NCBI GenBank assembly: GCA_003646935.1
Contig: QMLW01000187.1
Span: forward strand, 1-5,215
Reading direction: 5' to 3'
Length of the DNA stretch: 5,215 nucleotides
DNA from: Deltaproteobacteria bacterium
GTDB lineage: Bacteria > Desulfobacterota > DSM-4660 > Desulfatiglandales > B25-G16
In this document: positions 1 to 5,111 of the stretch, one piece after another
Numbering within the stretch: the first letter of the stretch is position 1
How the letters are laid out: the number at the start of each line of letters is the position of its first letter
Position numbers and translations under genes: made by a program
Notes under the pieces: generated by a model
Told to the model about the DNA's origin: nothing
Databases searched by the model: none
What the model saw: the letters and a program-made list of their open reading frames with translations, nothing else

Positions 1-107
1 GGGTTATTGGGGTAATGGTTACGGCAACCTAGAGACAAGAAGGTGACTGGCCTTACCCTGGTCTAGCCCTGACACGTATATGAACAATTGGCAAGGGAGG
101 GAGTGCC

Positions 108-314
108 GTGACGAAAGTCAGAGCACTCGTCATAGATGACGATCAGCGGGTGTTGGATAGGGTCAGCGGTATACTTGCCGAGGAGGGCTATGAGGTAGAC
201 CTATCGCTGAGCGGCCTGCATTTGATAACGAATTCATCTTCAGCTTGCTCAATGAGGGCGTGGATGCCCTCGATGAGTCCGAGTTGTCAGGGCCGGAGAA
301 ACTCGCCATATTAA
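108..314 (+). pseudogene. response regulator receiver (REC) N-terminal fragment, truncated
   Basis: Residues 1-36 are a typical start of a CheY-like receiver domain: strand beta-1 (RALVIDDD, residues 5-12) carries the acidic Asp cluster D10-D12 that binds Mg2+ in this family. Helix alpha-1 (VLDRVSGILAEEGYEV) and the start of beta-2 (DLSLSG) follow. After about G36 the similarity stops abruptly; the frame runs through Ser/Met/Pro-rich residues that do not look like protein and ends at 314. The phosphoacceptor Asp, the Thr/Ser switch and the conserved Lys are therefore missing, so it cannot act as a phosphorylated switch. GTG at 108 is chosen because a purine-rich ribosome site (AAGGGAGGGAG, 93-103) lies just upstream and the product starts exactly where receiver domains usually start. 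A full receiver needs about 115-120 residues. I am sure about the receiver identity of the first third and that it is broken. Confidence 0.75.
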
Positions 315-409
315 CGGGCGATATCTCGTGGATAGAGGATAAGGTTGGCTCCCTTACCCCCTCTCAGAGGCGTTGGCTTGATTTGAGCAAACAATCCGGC
401 ATCTGGTAG
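221..409 (+). pseudogene. C-terminal remnant of an unrecognised protein
   Basis: In a frame shifted relative to the receiver fragment upstream, 62 codons read as convincing soluble protein up to a TAG at 407-409. It begins FDNEFIFSLLNEGVDALDE, continues with ELSGPEKLAILTGDISWIED and ends LTPSQRRWLDLSKQSGIW. The mix of acidic helices, Trp residues and a clean stop suggests the true C-terminus of a small protein whose 5' part has been lost. The frame is open back to 194, but the residues before 221 fit the receiver domain better in the other frame, so the junction is probably near 215-222. There is no start codon or ribosome site of its own. I do not recognise the family. It could also be a C-terminal output region of the same regulator brought out of frame by an indel, but too little receiver remains for a single-base change to explain it. 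Confidence 0.45.
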
Positions 410-528
410 GCCTTTCACGCGGATCTCTATCCCCCATGTCAGTGAACGTCCTTGGTTCACCGTACATCCACGAACCCCAGTCGGCACAAAACAAGCACGC
501 AATTCGCCATGAGAATAATGGGCAGATA

Positions 529-546
529 GTATCTCTCTGCAGATAC
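529..546. repeat. short inverted repeat
   Basis: GTATCT (529-534) and AGATAC (541-546) are perfect complements around a 6-base loop (CTCTGC). There is no T-run, so it is not an intrinsic terminator. It may be an operator, or chance. Confidence 0.25.
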
Positions 547-692
547 ATAGCCTCTGAACTCTCTGTCACTCCATAGGTATTTTGCCCTAATCGCAATAGG
601 GAAAAGACATAAGAGAAAATGGCTCCCATCCATCAATGAGTACTGTTTCACGGTATTTGAGTACTTTACCTGATTGCACGCAGCACCTTACG

Positions 693-721
693 TTATTACA
701 CTTAAGTAAGCCGTTTATATA
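693..721 (+). promoter_or_regulatory. weak candidate sigma-70 promoter for the sensor-receiver gene
   Basis: TTATTA (693-698) and TATATA (716-721) are separated by 17 bases, about 130 bases upstream of the start at 850. The -35 matches only three of six consensus positions, so this rests mainly on spacing and position. Confidence 0.25.
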
Positions 722-849
722 GGGGCCTACGGGTGTTTCTTCATTGGGATACTGCCCCATCACAGAAGGGCAGCAATGAGGTGAGGCTGAAGGGGCACGT
801 AGGAACATGGCTCTCTATTCAAAGAACAGTCCAACTCGGAGAGATGCAC

Positions 850-1839
850 ATGCTGCTTAGGGGCAAACTGGCGCTCTATTTTTTGATAGTTGTCTTGGTG
901 AGTGGGCTAATATCCACCATCGTGGGCATAAGCTTAATAAACAGGCATATCATCAACAGGGCACAAAACCAGGTGAGACATGACCTCGCTTCCGCCTGGA
1001 TGGTCTATAACGAAAGGCTCAAGGATGTGGAGGATATTATCAAGGTTACCTCTGAGAGGTTCTTTCTGAAAAAGAGCCTTACCACAGGAGCACTCGATAT
1101 GCCGGGCAGAGAACTCGAAAGGGTGAGGAAGGCTTACGGGTTGGATATCCTCACCTTAACGGATAGAAAAGGGCTGGTCATTGCAAGGACAAGAAACCCG
1201 TATAATCTCGGCGATGACCAGTCAAACGATACGCTGGTGAGCAGGGCTTTGAAGGGGAATTCAGCTGCCGCCACCCAAATCGTACCAGTGGAGCAGTTGA
1301 GGCTCGAAGGGGATGGCCTTGCTGAAAAAGCGTATACTGTCTTCAAGGAAACTCCAAAGGCGAAGCCGACCGGCAAGAAGCATGAAACCTCGGGAATAAT
1401 GCTTAAGGCAGCCGTACCTGTGACGGATGATAACGGAGATCTAATTGGAGAGACAAAGGGTAAGATACTCGTCGTCGATGACGAGCCAGATGTGGTGGAC
1501 ATGGTAAGGATGATGCTGGAGAACGCTTCCTATGAGGTGGTCTCCGCGTACGACGGAAAGGAGGGAATCGAAAAGGCCAAGCAGGAGAAGCCTGATGCCA
1601 TTGTGTTGGATCTCATGATGCCTGGCATGGATGGATTTGAGGCCTGCAAGGAGATGAAAAACGACCCTGATCTAAAGGATATCCCCGTTCTGGTCTTAAC
1701 AGCCATAAGCAGGCATTTCTCCGACACCAAGTACGCACGGAGCCTGGGATTGGGACTGGTATCGGATGACTACATCGACAAGCCGGTCGACCCAAACGTG
1801 TTGTTAAACAGAATAGCAGGCCTTCTGGGAAAATTATAA
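850..1839 (+). CDS. chimeric protein: truncated Cache-type sensor joined to a complete receiver domain
   Basis: This frame encodes 329 residues. Residues 7-30 form one hydrophobic membrane anchor. Residues 31-200 resemble the extracytoplasmic Cache-type sensor half of membrane histidine kinases, including NPYNLGDDQSNDTLVSRALKG and AAVPVTDDNGDLIG. In that family the last motif is normally followed by the rest of the sensor, a second membrane helix, HAMP and a kinase. Here, at about residue 200, the sequence passes directly into a receiver domain: acidic pair D210/D211, phosphoacceptor D254 in IVLDLMMPG, switch T284 and conserved K311 in DKPV, all intact. ATG 850 is preferred over ATG 844 because GGAG at 838-841 lies 8 bases upstream of it; the frame extends back to 733 without protein-like sequence. 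No kinase, HAMP or second membrane segment is present, so the receiver would be exported. This is probably a non-functional deletion fusion or an assembly chimera. The downstream neighbour is a terminator at 1981. Confidence 0.8.
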   Translation: MLLRGKLALYFLIVVLVSGLISTIVGISLINRHIINRAQNQVRHDLASAWMVYNERLKDVEDIIKVTSERFFLKKSLTTGALDMPGRELERVRKAYGLDILTLTDRKGLVIARTRNPYNLGDDQSNDTLVSRALKGNSAAATQIVPVEQLRLEGDGLAEKAYTVFKETPKAKPTGKKHETSGIMLKAAVPVTDDNGDLIGETKGKILVVDDEPDVVDMVRMMLENASYEVVSAYDGKEGIEKAKQEKPDAIVLDLMMPGMDGFEACKEMKNDPDLKDIPVLVLTAISRHFSDTKYARSLGLGLVSDDYIDKPVDPNVLLNRIAGLLGKL

Positions 1840-1980
1840 GGGTTATACTACAGCACGATCTGTGTAGGTTAGACAAGAGAGTTTTCTTTAGCTAGGGCAG
1901 AGTGCTCTGACATGGCAAGCCCCTGAAGCGAGGCTGACTAGCGAAGCAAATTCCCTTGAATGTAAGCGTATCTGTTGTAG
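1840..1980 (+). other. 3' untranslated stretch with small inverted repeats
   Basis: The 140 bases between the sensor-receiver stop and the terminator hold no gene I can support. Small stem candidates are CAGAG-TG-CTCTG at 1898-1909 and CTACA pairing with TGTAG near 1848-1868. It could be a long 3' UTR or a small RNA ending at the terminator; I recognise no RNA family. Confidence 0.3.
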
Positions 1981-2015
1981 AAGGGCGGAATTAGGCTAGT
2001 TCCGCCTTTTCCTTT
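1981..2015 (+). terminator. intrinsic terminator
   Basis: A 10-bp stem pairs AAGGGCGGAA (1981-1990) with TTCCGCCTTT (2000-2009), with one G-T pair and a 9-base loop. It runs directly into a T-rich tract (2007-2015). The opposite strand lacks a comparable T-run after the stem. It ends transcription from the sensor-receiver side before the DUF169 gene. Confidence 0.85.
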
Positions 2016-2016
2016 A

Positions 2017-2025
2017 TGCTATAAT
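2017..2025 (+). promoter_or_regulatory. extended -10 promoter for the DUF169 gene
   Basis: TGCTATAAT is a perfect TGn-extended -10 element starting right after the terminator tract. The -35 position would fall inside the terminator stem and shows no TTGACA-like hexamer, which is common for extended -10 promoters. Transcription would start near 2032, leaving a leader of about 70 bases before the start at 2103. Confidence 0.55.
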
Positions 2026-2102
2026 CCCTGATCTTATGTTTCCTTGTGGATAAAGATTATTAGGGCTGGCTTTGCGCAATCGAACAGAAAGGAGATGCAC
2101 TC

Positions 2103-2888
2103 ATGGCACAGCAAAGCCTTTGGAATGACTATGGAGAAGAGATCGAGCGTCGGGTAAGGCTAAAGACCTTACCGCTCGCGGTGAAGTTGTTAAAAGATCG
2201 GAATGATATTCCCAATGAGGCGCAGAGACCCCAAAGGGATTTAGGCCATCGATTATTGCTCTGCCAGGGTTTCCAGCTCTCTCGTCGTGAAGGCATAACC
2301 GTGGCCATGCTGAGAGAGGATATGTGGTGCCACGAGCCGGTAATAGGCTATGGGCTTCAGGAGGCCCCGAACTATTTCTTCGAGGGACATACCCGCTACC
2401 CAAGGGATGTGTCCAGCCTGGAGGCGGGGCGTCATTTTGCCCAAGAATTTCCGATGGTGGAAGCGGGTACCTACGCGGGGGTGGTATCAGCACCGTTGAA
2501 GAGCGCCTCATTTGAACCAGACGTAGCGATGATTTACTGTGATGGGGCTCAATTGAGTTTGCTCCTCTTGGCCAGGGAATGGAAGGATGGCTACAGCCTT
2601 CCCTGCAACCTCTCCAGTCATGCCGCATGTGTGTACGGTGTGGTTCCGGCAATTCTGAACGAACAGTGCCAGGTTGCTATTCCCTGTCGAGGCGATCACT
2701 ACAGCGCCATGGCCGGGGATGAGGAGATGGTATTCACCGTTCCCAGGGGAAAGCTGGAGGATCTGATAGCAGGGCTCAGGTACGTGGAGAAGACTGGTTC
2801 TCTCTTGCCCCGCGGATACAACTTGCCGAAGGAGTACCCCCAGGCGGACAACTACGAGGAGATAGCAAAAATGATGGGGCTGCGCTAA
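2103..2888 (+). CDS. DUF169 family protein
   Basis: This gene encodes 261 residues, a usual full length for DUF169, a family found mainly in anaerobic bacteria and archaea whose biochemical role is not established. Family-like features are the N-terminal LPLAVKLL (residues 23-30), a Cys-containing segment LLLCQGFQLSRREG (51-64), MIYCDGAQLSLLLLA (143-157) and the C-terminal block AIPCRGDHYSAMAGDEEMVF (192-211). It has seven cysteines (54, 76, 146, 168, 176, 189, 195), which would suit metal or cofactor binding; that is inference. There is no signal peptide or membrane segment, so it is probably cytoplasmic. The start is set by GGAG at 2091-2094, 8 bases before the ATG. It stands alone behind its own promoter and converges on the reductase at 2916. 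I am confident in the family assignment and claim no specific function. Confidence 0.85.
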   Translation: MAQQSLWNDYGEEIERRVRLKTLPLAVKLLKDRNDIPNEAQRPQRDLGHRLLLCQGFQLSRREGITVAMLREDMWCHEPVIGYGLQEAPNYFFEGHTRYPRDVSSLEAGRHFAQEFPMVEAGTYAGVVSAPLKSASFEPDVAMIYCDGAQLSLLLLAREWKDGYSLPCNLSSHAACVYGVVPAILNEQCQVAIPCRGDHYSAMAGDEEMVFTVPRGKLEDLIAGLRYVEKTGSLLPRGYNLPKEYPQADNYEEIAKMMGLR

Positions 2889-2915
2889 AAGGGCACTGCG
2901 GCCGGCTGCGGTCTT

Positions 2916-4037
2916 CTACCGAACGTTCCCGTTGGTAATTTCCGTTTTGATCTTGATCCCCATCTGTTTCATATCTTCCATCAAGCGGGAATCATCCACC
3001 ATAGTACCCATAAACCATAAACCCGGCTTGGTGAGAGAGCCGTCGAGATACTGTCGTAGGCAGGCAACTACCGGCGCAGAGGTAAATAAGAAGGTATCAT
3101 CATGTTCAGCTATAATCTTGACCCTGAGGTTCTTTCCACCTTTCACGCCCTCTGCGTCAAGAAGAAATACCACGCCAAGATCGGGCGATGAAAAGGTGTT
3201 GACCCCCCAGTACATCAACGTCCCAAGAGCATTCAGGCCCATCCCCTTCTTGATTTTCTGAAACACTATGATAAGGGGGAAGACAATATTATCCACGAAC
3301 CAGTTGAAACCCGCCACGTACACGCCGGTTTCTCCTATTCCCAGTGTTTGGGGAAGCTCTCGTATCTCCTCCATCTGCAATGGGAAGCAGGTGCGGATTC
3401 CGAACCGGGAGCCAAAATCCACCTTGATGGCATCCTTATAATTAGCCTTTCTCCACCTACCCTCTTGATAGATTTCCGCATTGGACTCGCCAACCTCATG
3501 GATAATTTCGTGCGAGGATTCGGGTTTCTCAAACCGGGCATTCATCGCCATGCCGATAAGTGCCTTCCGGTAGTCATCGAAATGCTGGGCAGCGTAGCGT
3601 ATAAACACAGCGGGTAATCCCGGATGAAATCCCGCCTGGGTAATGAATACGCGCCCGGCCTTCGCAATCTCAGAAGATAAGGCCCTAAGTTGGGGTATGG
3701 TGTTTTGCTGGACCAAGATATCAAGATAATCGCATCCGGCCCCCAGGGCTGTCAGAGCGATTTGATGAAGGTACTGAGGAGTGGTAGCGGTGACGAGCAC
3801 CATATCCACGCCCCGATAGGCCTCAACCAGGCTTTTTGGATCTGAGGCGTCGGCATATCTGGCGGAAACACTGCTGTCGGAAAACTCTTTCCTCAGGGCC
3901 TGAGCGAATTCCTGGGCCTTCTCTTTTCGGCGTCCAGCAACTACTACCTCAGCATCCGTTTCCCGCAGGACGAGACGTGAAAGAGATCTTCCGACTCCTC
4001 CATAGCCACCGAGAATGAGGATAACCGTCTGTTCCAT
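2916..4037 (-). CDS. saccharopine dehydrogenase-like NAD(P)-binding protein
   Basis: This gene encodes 373 residues. An N-terminal Rossmann fold begins at residue 4 (VILILGGYGGVG) with the glycine-rich dinucleotide loop at 10-16. A second strand ends in VVVAGRR (31-37), where the basic residues suggest NADP preference. The next segments, ADASDPKSLVEAYRGVDMVL and TTPQYLHQIALTALGAGCDYLDI, match the saccharopine dehydrogenase-like fold, as does GFHPGLPAVFIRYAA (136-150). A hydrophobic stretch near 237-258 (GVYVAGFNWFVDNIVFPLII) may be a buried or membrane-touching helix. The C-terminus ends in the family-like pattern KPGLWFMGTMVDDSRLMEDM. Members include saccharopine reductases and many uncharacterised oxidoreductases; the true substrate cannot be read here. 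ATG at 4037 is chosen over an upstream ATG at 4061 because GGAGG (4044-4048) lies 6 bases before it. It has its own candidate promoter and is separated from the RRM gene by a terminator. Confidence 0.85.
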   Translation of the reverse strand: MEQTVILILGGYGGVGRSLSRLVLRETDAEVVVAGRRKEKAQEFAQALRKEFSDSSVSARYADASDPKSLVEAYRGVDMVLVTATTPQYLHQIALTALGAGCDYLDILVQQNTIPQLRALSSEIAKAGRVFITQAGFHPGLPAVFIRYAAQHFDDYRKALIGMAMNARFEKPESSHEIIHEVGESNAEIYQEGRWRKANYKDAIKVDFGSRFGIRTCFPLQMEEIRELPQTLGIGETGVYVAGFNWFVDNIVFPLIIVFQKIKKGMGLNALGTLMYWGVNTFSSPDLGVVFLLDAEGVKGGKNLRVKIIAEHDDTFLFTSAPVVACLRQYLDGSLTKPGLWFMGTMVDDSRLMEDMKQMGIKIKTEITNGNVR

Positions 4038-4060
4038 AAGAATCCTCCTTCCGCCCATCA

Positions 4061-4089
4061 TCTATAACGGTTAAGGTACCGAGTGTCCG
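4061..4089 (-). promoter_or_regulatory. candidate sigma-70 promoter for the reductase gene
   Basis: Reading on the minus strand, CGGACA (4089-4084) and TATAGA (4066-4061) are separated by exactly 17 bases; each hexamer matches four of six consensus positions. Transcription would start near 4054, giving a short leader that includes the ribosome site. The upstream terminator at 4133-4163 makes a promoter here necessary. Confidence 0.45.
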
Positions 4090-4132
4090 GCCAGGAAACA
4101 GCAATGGCAAAAGAAAAGGCCCGAGTCCAAGG

Positions 4133-4163
4133 AAAAAAAGCCACTGATCGACTGTGAGGCTTT
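4133..4163 (-). terminator. intrinsic terminator after the RRM gene
   Basis: On the minus strand AAAGCC (4163-4158) pairs with GGCTTT, and inner bases CAC/GTG extend the stem with a small bulge. The stem is followed by an unbroken run of seven T (4139-4133). It begins 10 bases after the RRM stop codon, as expected for a monocistronic gene. Confidence 0.8.
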
Positions 4164-4172
4164 CTGAACCGC

Positions 4173-4466
4173 TTAATAGAAACGTCGACCTCCACCCGGC
4201 CTTCCGCCGCCCCGACGACCTTCCGAACGGGGCCTCGCCTTATTGACCTTAATCGTTCGGCCCTTCAATGCTGTCCCGTCCAGACCTTCTATTGCTGACT
4301 CAGCGCCGGCTCTATCGGGCATCTCCACGAAGCCGAATCCCTTTGATTCGCCGCTATATCTGTCCTTGATGATCTTAGCGGTTTCGACCTCCCCAAAGGA
4401 CTCAAAGGCCTCTTTCAGTTCTTCTTCGGTTACTCCGTACGCTAAATTACCCACATAGATGTTCAT
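4173..4466 (-). CDS. small RRM-domain RNA-binding protein with Gly/Arg-rich tail
   Basis: This gene encodes 97 residues with a single complete RNA recognition motif. RNP2 is IYVGNL (residues 3-8) and RNP1 is KGFGFVEM (42-49), including the aromatic residues that stack on RNA bases (Y4, F44, F46). The helix ELKEAFESFGEV (16-27) and the final strand IKVNKARPR (72-80) complete the fold. Residues 82-97 form a glycine/arginine-rich tail (RRGGGRPGGGRR) that would add non-specific RNA binding. The layout matches the small bacterial and cyanobacterial Rbp-type proteins, which bind single-stranded RNA and are often cold- or stress-induced; such regulation here is inference. The start follows AAGGAGG (4478-4472) by 5 bases. 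The gene is monocistronic, with a terminator right after the stop. A long, repeat-rich region with a CRP-like site and a strong distal promoter lies upstream. Confidence in the domain is very high. Confidence 0.95.
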   Translation of the reverse strand: MNIYVGNLAYGVTEEELKEAFESFGEVETAKIIKDRYSGESKGFGFVEMPDRAGAESAIEGLDGTALKGRTIKVNKARPRSEGRRGGGRPGGGRRFY

Positions 4467-4506
4467 TCTGACCTCCTTATCTCATCAAAATTTTCTGAGC
4501 TGCCAT

Positions 4507-4535
4507 TGGCAAGGTTGCATCTCATAACCATGCCA
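4507..4535. repeat. imperfect inverted repeat close to the RRM ribosome site
   Basis: TGGCAAGGTT (4507-4516) and AACCATGCCA (4526-4535) pair at nine of ten positions around a 9-base loop. A further TGCCA at 4501-4505 forms a second, overlapping repeat with TGGCA at 4507-4511. The two pairings exclude each other. The element sits about 30 bases upstream of the RRM ribosome site and could be an operator or an alternative RNA fold. Confidence 0.4.
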
Positions 4536-4608
4536 CCTTTAGGCCAGCATCTCTTTGCACCACCATCCCGCTGATAAAGGCCTAATCGGCCCATGCGAGA
4601 TCTTTCCC

Positions 4609-4624
4609 AGTGATCTTTGTCACA
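4609..4624 (-). promoter_or_regulatory. CRP-type operator palindrome
   Basis: On the minus strand the site reads TGTGA-CAAAGA-TCACT, identical to the CRP consensus half-sites TGTGA-N6-TCACA except for the last base. It is centred about 150 bases upstream of the RRM start codon. A weak -10-like GATTAG lies at 4587-4582, where a class II activated promoter would have it. Binding by a CRP/FNR-family regulator is inference from the motif alone. Confidence 0.45.
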
Positions 4625-4638
4625 TTACAATCTATGCG

Positions 4639-4679
4639 TTTCGACCATGTTCCGGGTATCCTGTGCCGATAGGTCGAAA
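4639..4679. repeat. 8-bp perfect inverted repeat
   Basis: TTTCGACC (4639-4646) and GGTCGAAA (4672-4679) are perfect complements separated by 25 bases. As RNA this would be a stable stem; as DNA it could be a widely spaced operator. The next inverted repeat begins only 5 bases further on. Confidence 0.4.
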
Positions 4680-4683
4680 GGAG

Positions 4684-4701
4684 GGCAGACCGATTTCTGC
4701 C
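4684..4701. repeat. 6-bp perfect inverted repeat
   Basis: GGCAGA (4684-4689) and TCTGCC (4696-4701) enclose a 6-base loop. On the minus strand it is followed by CTCC and TTT rather than a long T-run, so it is not a convincing terminator. Confidence 0.35.
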
Positions 4702-4798
4702 AAATAACGGTGCGTGCGTACTTGAAAATCCAAATGGTGTCTGGAAATCCAGGGCAGGAAAAAAAGGGCGTTCAATAGTGCTCCTTTATCAAGGAATT

Positions 4799-4891
4799 AT
4801 GGGAAATCCTTCTTCTGTCTCGCTAGACGCTTTGAAAAAGGCGAGAGTAGCTTCTGTAACAAAAAGCTGGGGCTACATTGATACCCTATGA
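4799..4891 (+). CDS. possible 30-residue small ORF, unrecognised
   Basis: An ATG at 4799 follows AAGGA (4791-4795) by 3 bases and opens 30 codons, including VSLDALKKARVASVTKSW, to a TGA at 4889. The composition is protein-like, but spacing is short. The AAGGA forms the 3' arm of a perfect TCCTT-TATC-AAGGA hairpin (4782-4795). The same frame is open upstream to 4673 and, after the TGA, on to a TAG at 5069. It lies antisense to the presumed RRM leader. It may be chance or a remnant of a longer gene. Confidence 0.2.
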   Translation: MGNPSSVSLDALKKARVASVTKSWGYIDTL

Positions 4892-4955
4892 GGTGTTTTT
4901 CCAAAGGAGCTACCTTTACATGAAGGTAAACAATGGCAGGACCCTTTAATTTTTA

Positions 4956-4984
4956 ATTATACTCTCCTCAATATCCCAGGTCAA
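4956..4984 (-). promoter_or_regulatory. strong sigma-70 promoter directed toward the RRM gene
   Basis: Reading on the minus strand, TTGACC (4984-4979) and TATAAT (4961-4956) are separated by exactly 17 bases: five of six -35 matches and a perfect -10. Transcription would start near 4949 and run toward the RRM gene at 4466. It is the best promoter match in the window. Which transcript it makes (RRM mRNA with a leader of about 480 bases, or a separate small RNA) is not shown by the sequence. Confidence 0.65.
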
Positions 4985-5111
4985 ACAAAAATATGTTTAC
5001 ACCAGCTAAAATTTCGTATTTTTTCCTTTTTATTCGGGCAAGTCCTTTTTACCCAACATATCGATTTCTAGAGAAAAAAATCAAAGCAATTCTCTTCCTC
5101 ATGCGTATGAA

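Larger units (their letters stand above)
410..849 (+). other. intergenic stretch without a convincing gene
   Basis: About 440 bases between the remnant ending at 409 and the sensor start at 850. Short open frames exist on both strands, but their translations are Cys/Trp/Arg-rich with no recognisable motif or ribosome site. The DNA is more AT-rich toward 560-720. It contains a perfect 6-bp inverted repeat at 529-546 and a weak promoter-like pair at 693-721. It may be decayed gene sequence plus the regulatory region of the downstream gene. Confidence 0.5.
4467..4955 (-). other. probable long structured 5' leader of the RRM gene
   Basis: About 490 bases lie between the minus-strand promoter at 4956-4984 and the RRM start. 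I see no convincing gene on the minus strand, but several perfect or near-perfect inverted repeats: 4507-4535, 4639-4679, 4684-4701, 4741-4752, 4782-4795, 4818-4846, 4847-4876 and 4911-4928. No stem is directly followed by a strong minus-strand T-run, so read-through to the RRM gene is plausible. I cannot match it to a known riboswitch class. That the promoter serves the RRM gene is inference. Confidence 0.4.

Noticed and set aside
2..46. Short Gly/Tyr-rich open stretch (GYWGNGYGNLETRR then TGA) that could be the C-terminus of an upstream gene
   Set aside because: Only 14 codons are visible and other frames are equally possible, so it cannot be supported as a gene end.
88..107. Sigma-54-like TGGCA...TGCC pair before the receiver start
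   Set aside because: It overlaps the ribosome site and ends just before the start codon, and the spacing does not fit a -24/-12 promoter.
354..808. Several minus-strand open frames of 60-90 codons
   Set aside because: Translations are rich in Cys, Trp and Arg, lack ribosome sites and motifs, and overlap each other; they look like chance frames.
1134..1876. Minus-strand open frames opposite the sensor-receiver gene
   Set aside because: They are shadows of the plus-strand coding sequence, with low-complexity Ser/Pro-rich translations.
2101..2699. Minus-strand and alternative plus-strand frames within the DUF169 gene
   Set aside because: The plus-strand frame at 2103 has clear family similarity, a ribosome site and a promoter; the others are overlapping shadows.
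4243..4458. Plus-strand 71-codon frame opposite the RRM gene
   Set aside because: It is antisense to a clear RRM domain and its Ser/Pro-rich translation has no motif.
4760..4783. Minus-strand T-run (CCCTTTTTTT) near 4768-4759 as a terminator in the RRM leader
   Set aside because: The nearest hairpin (4782-4795) is about 13 bases away from the T-run, so it does not form a proper intrinsic terminator.
4889..4915. TGA at 4889 as a selenocysteine codon, with a small hairpin downstream (GGT...TCC-AAA-GGA...ACC)
   Set aside because: The stem is short and has a large internal loop, lacks the known features of bacterial SECIS elements, and the frame has no recognised selenoprotein motif.
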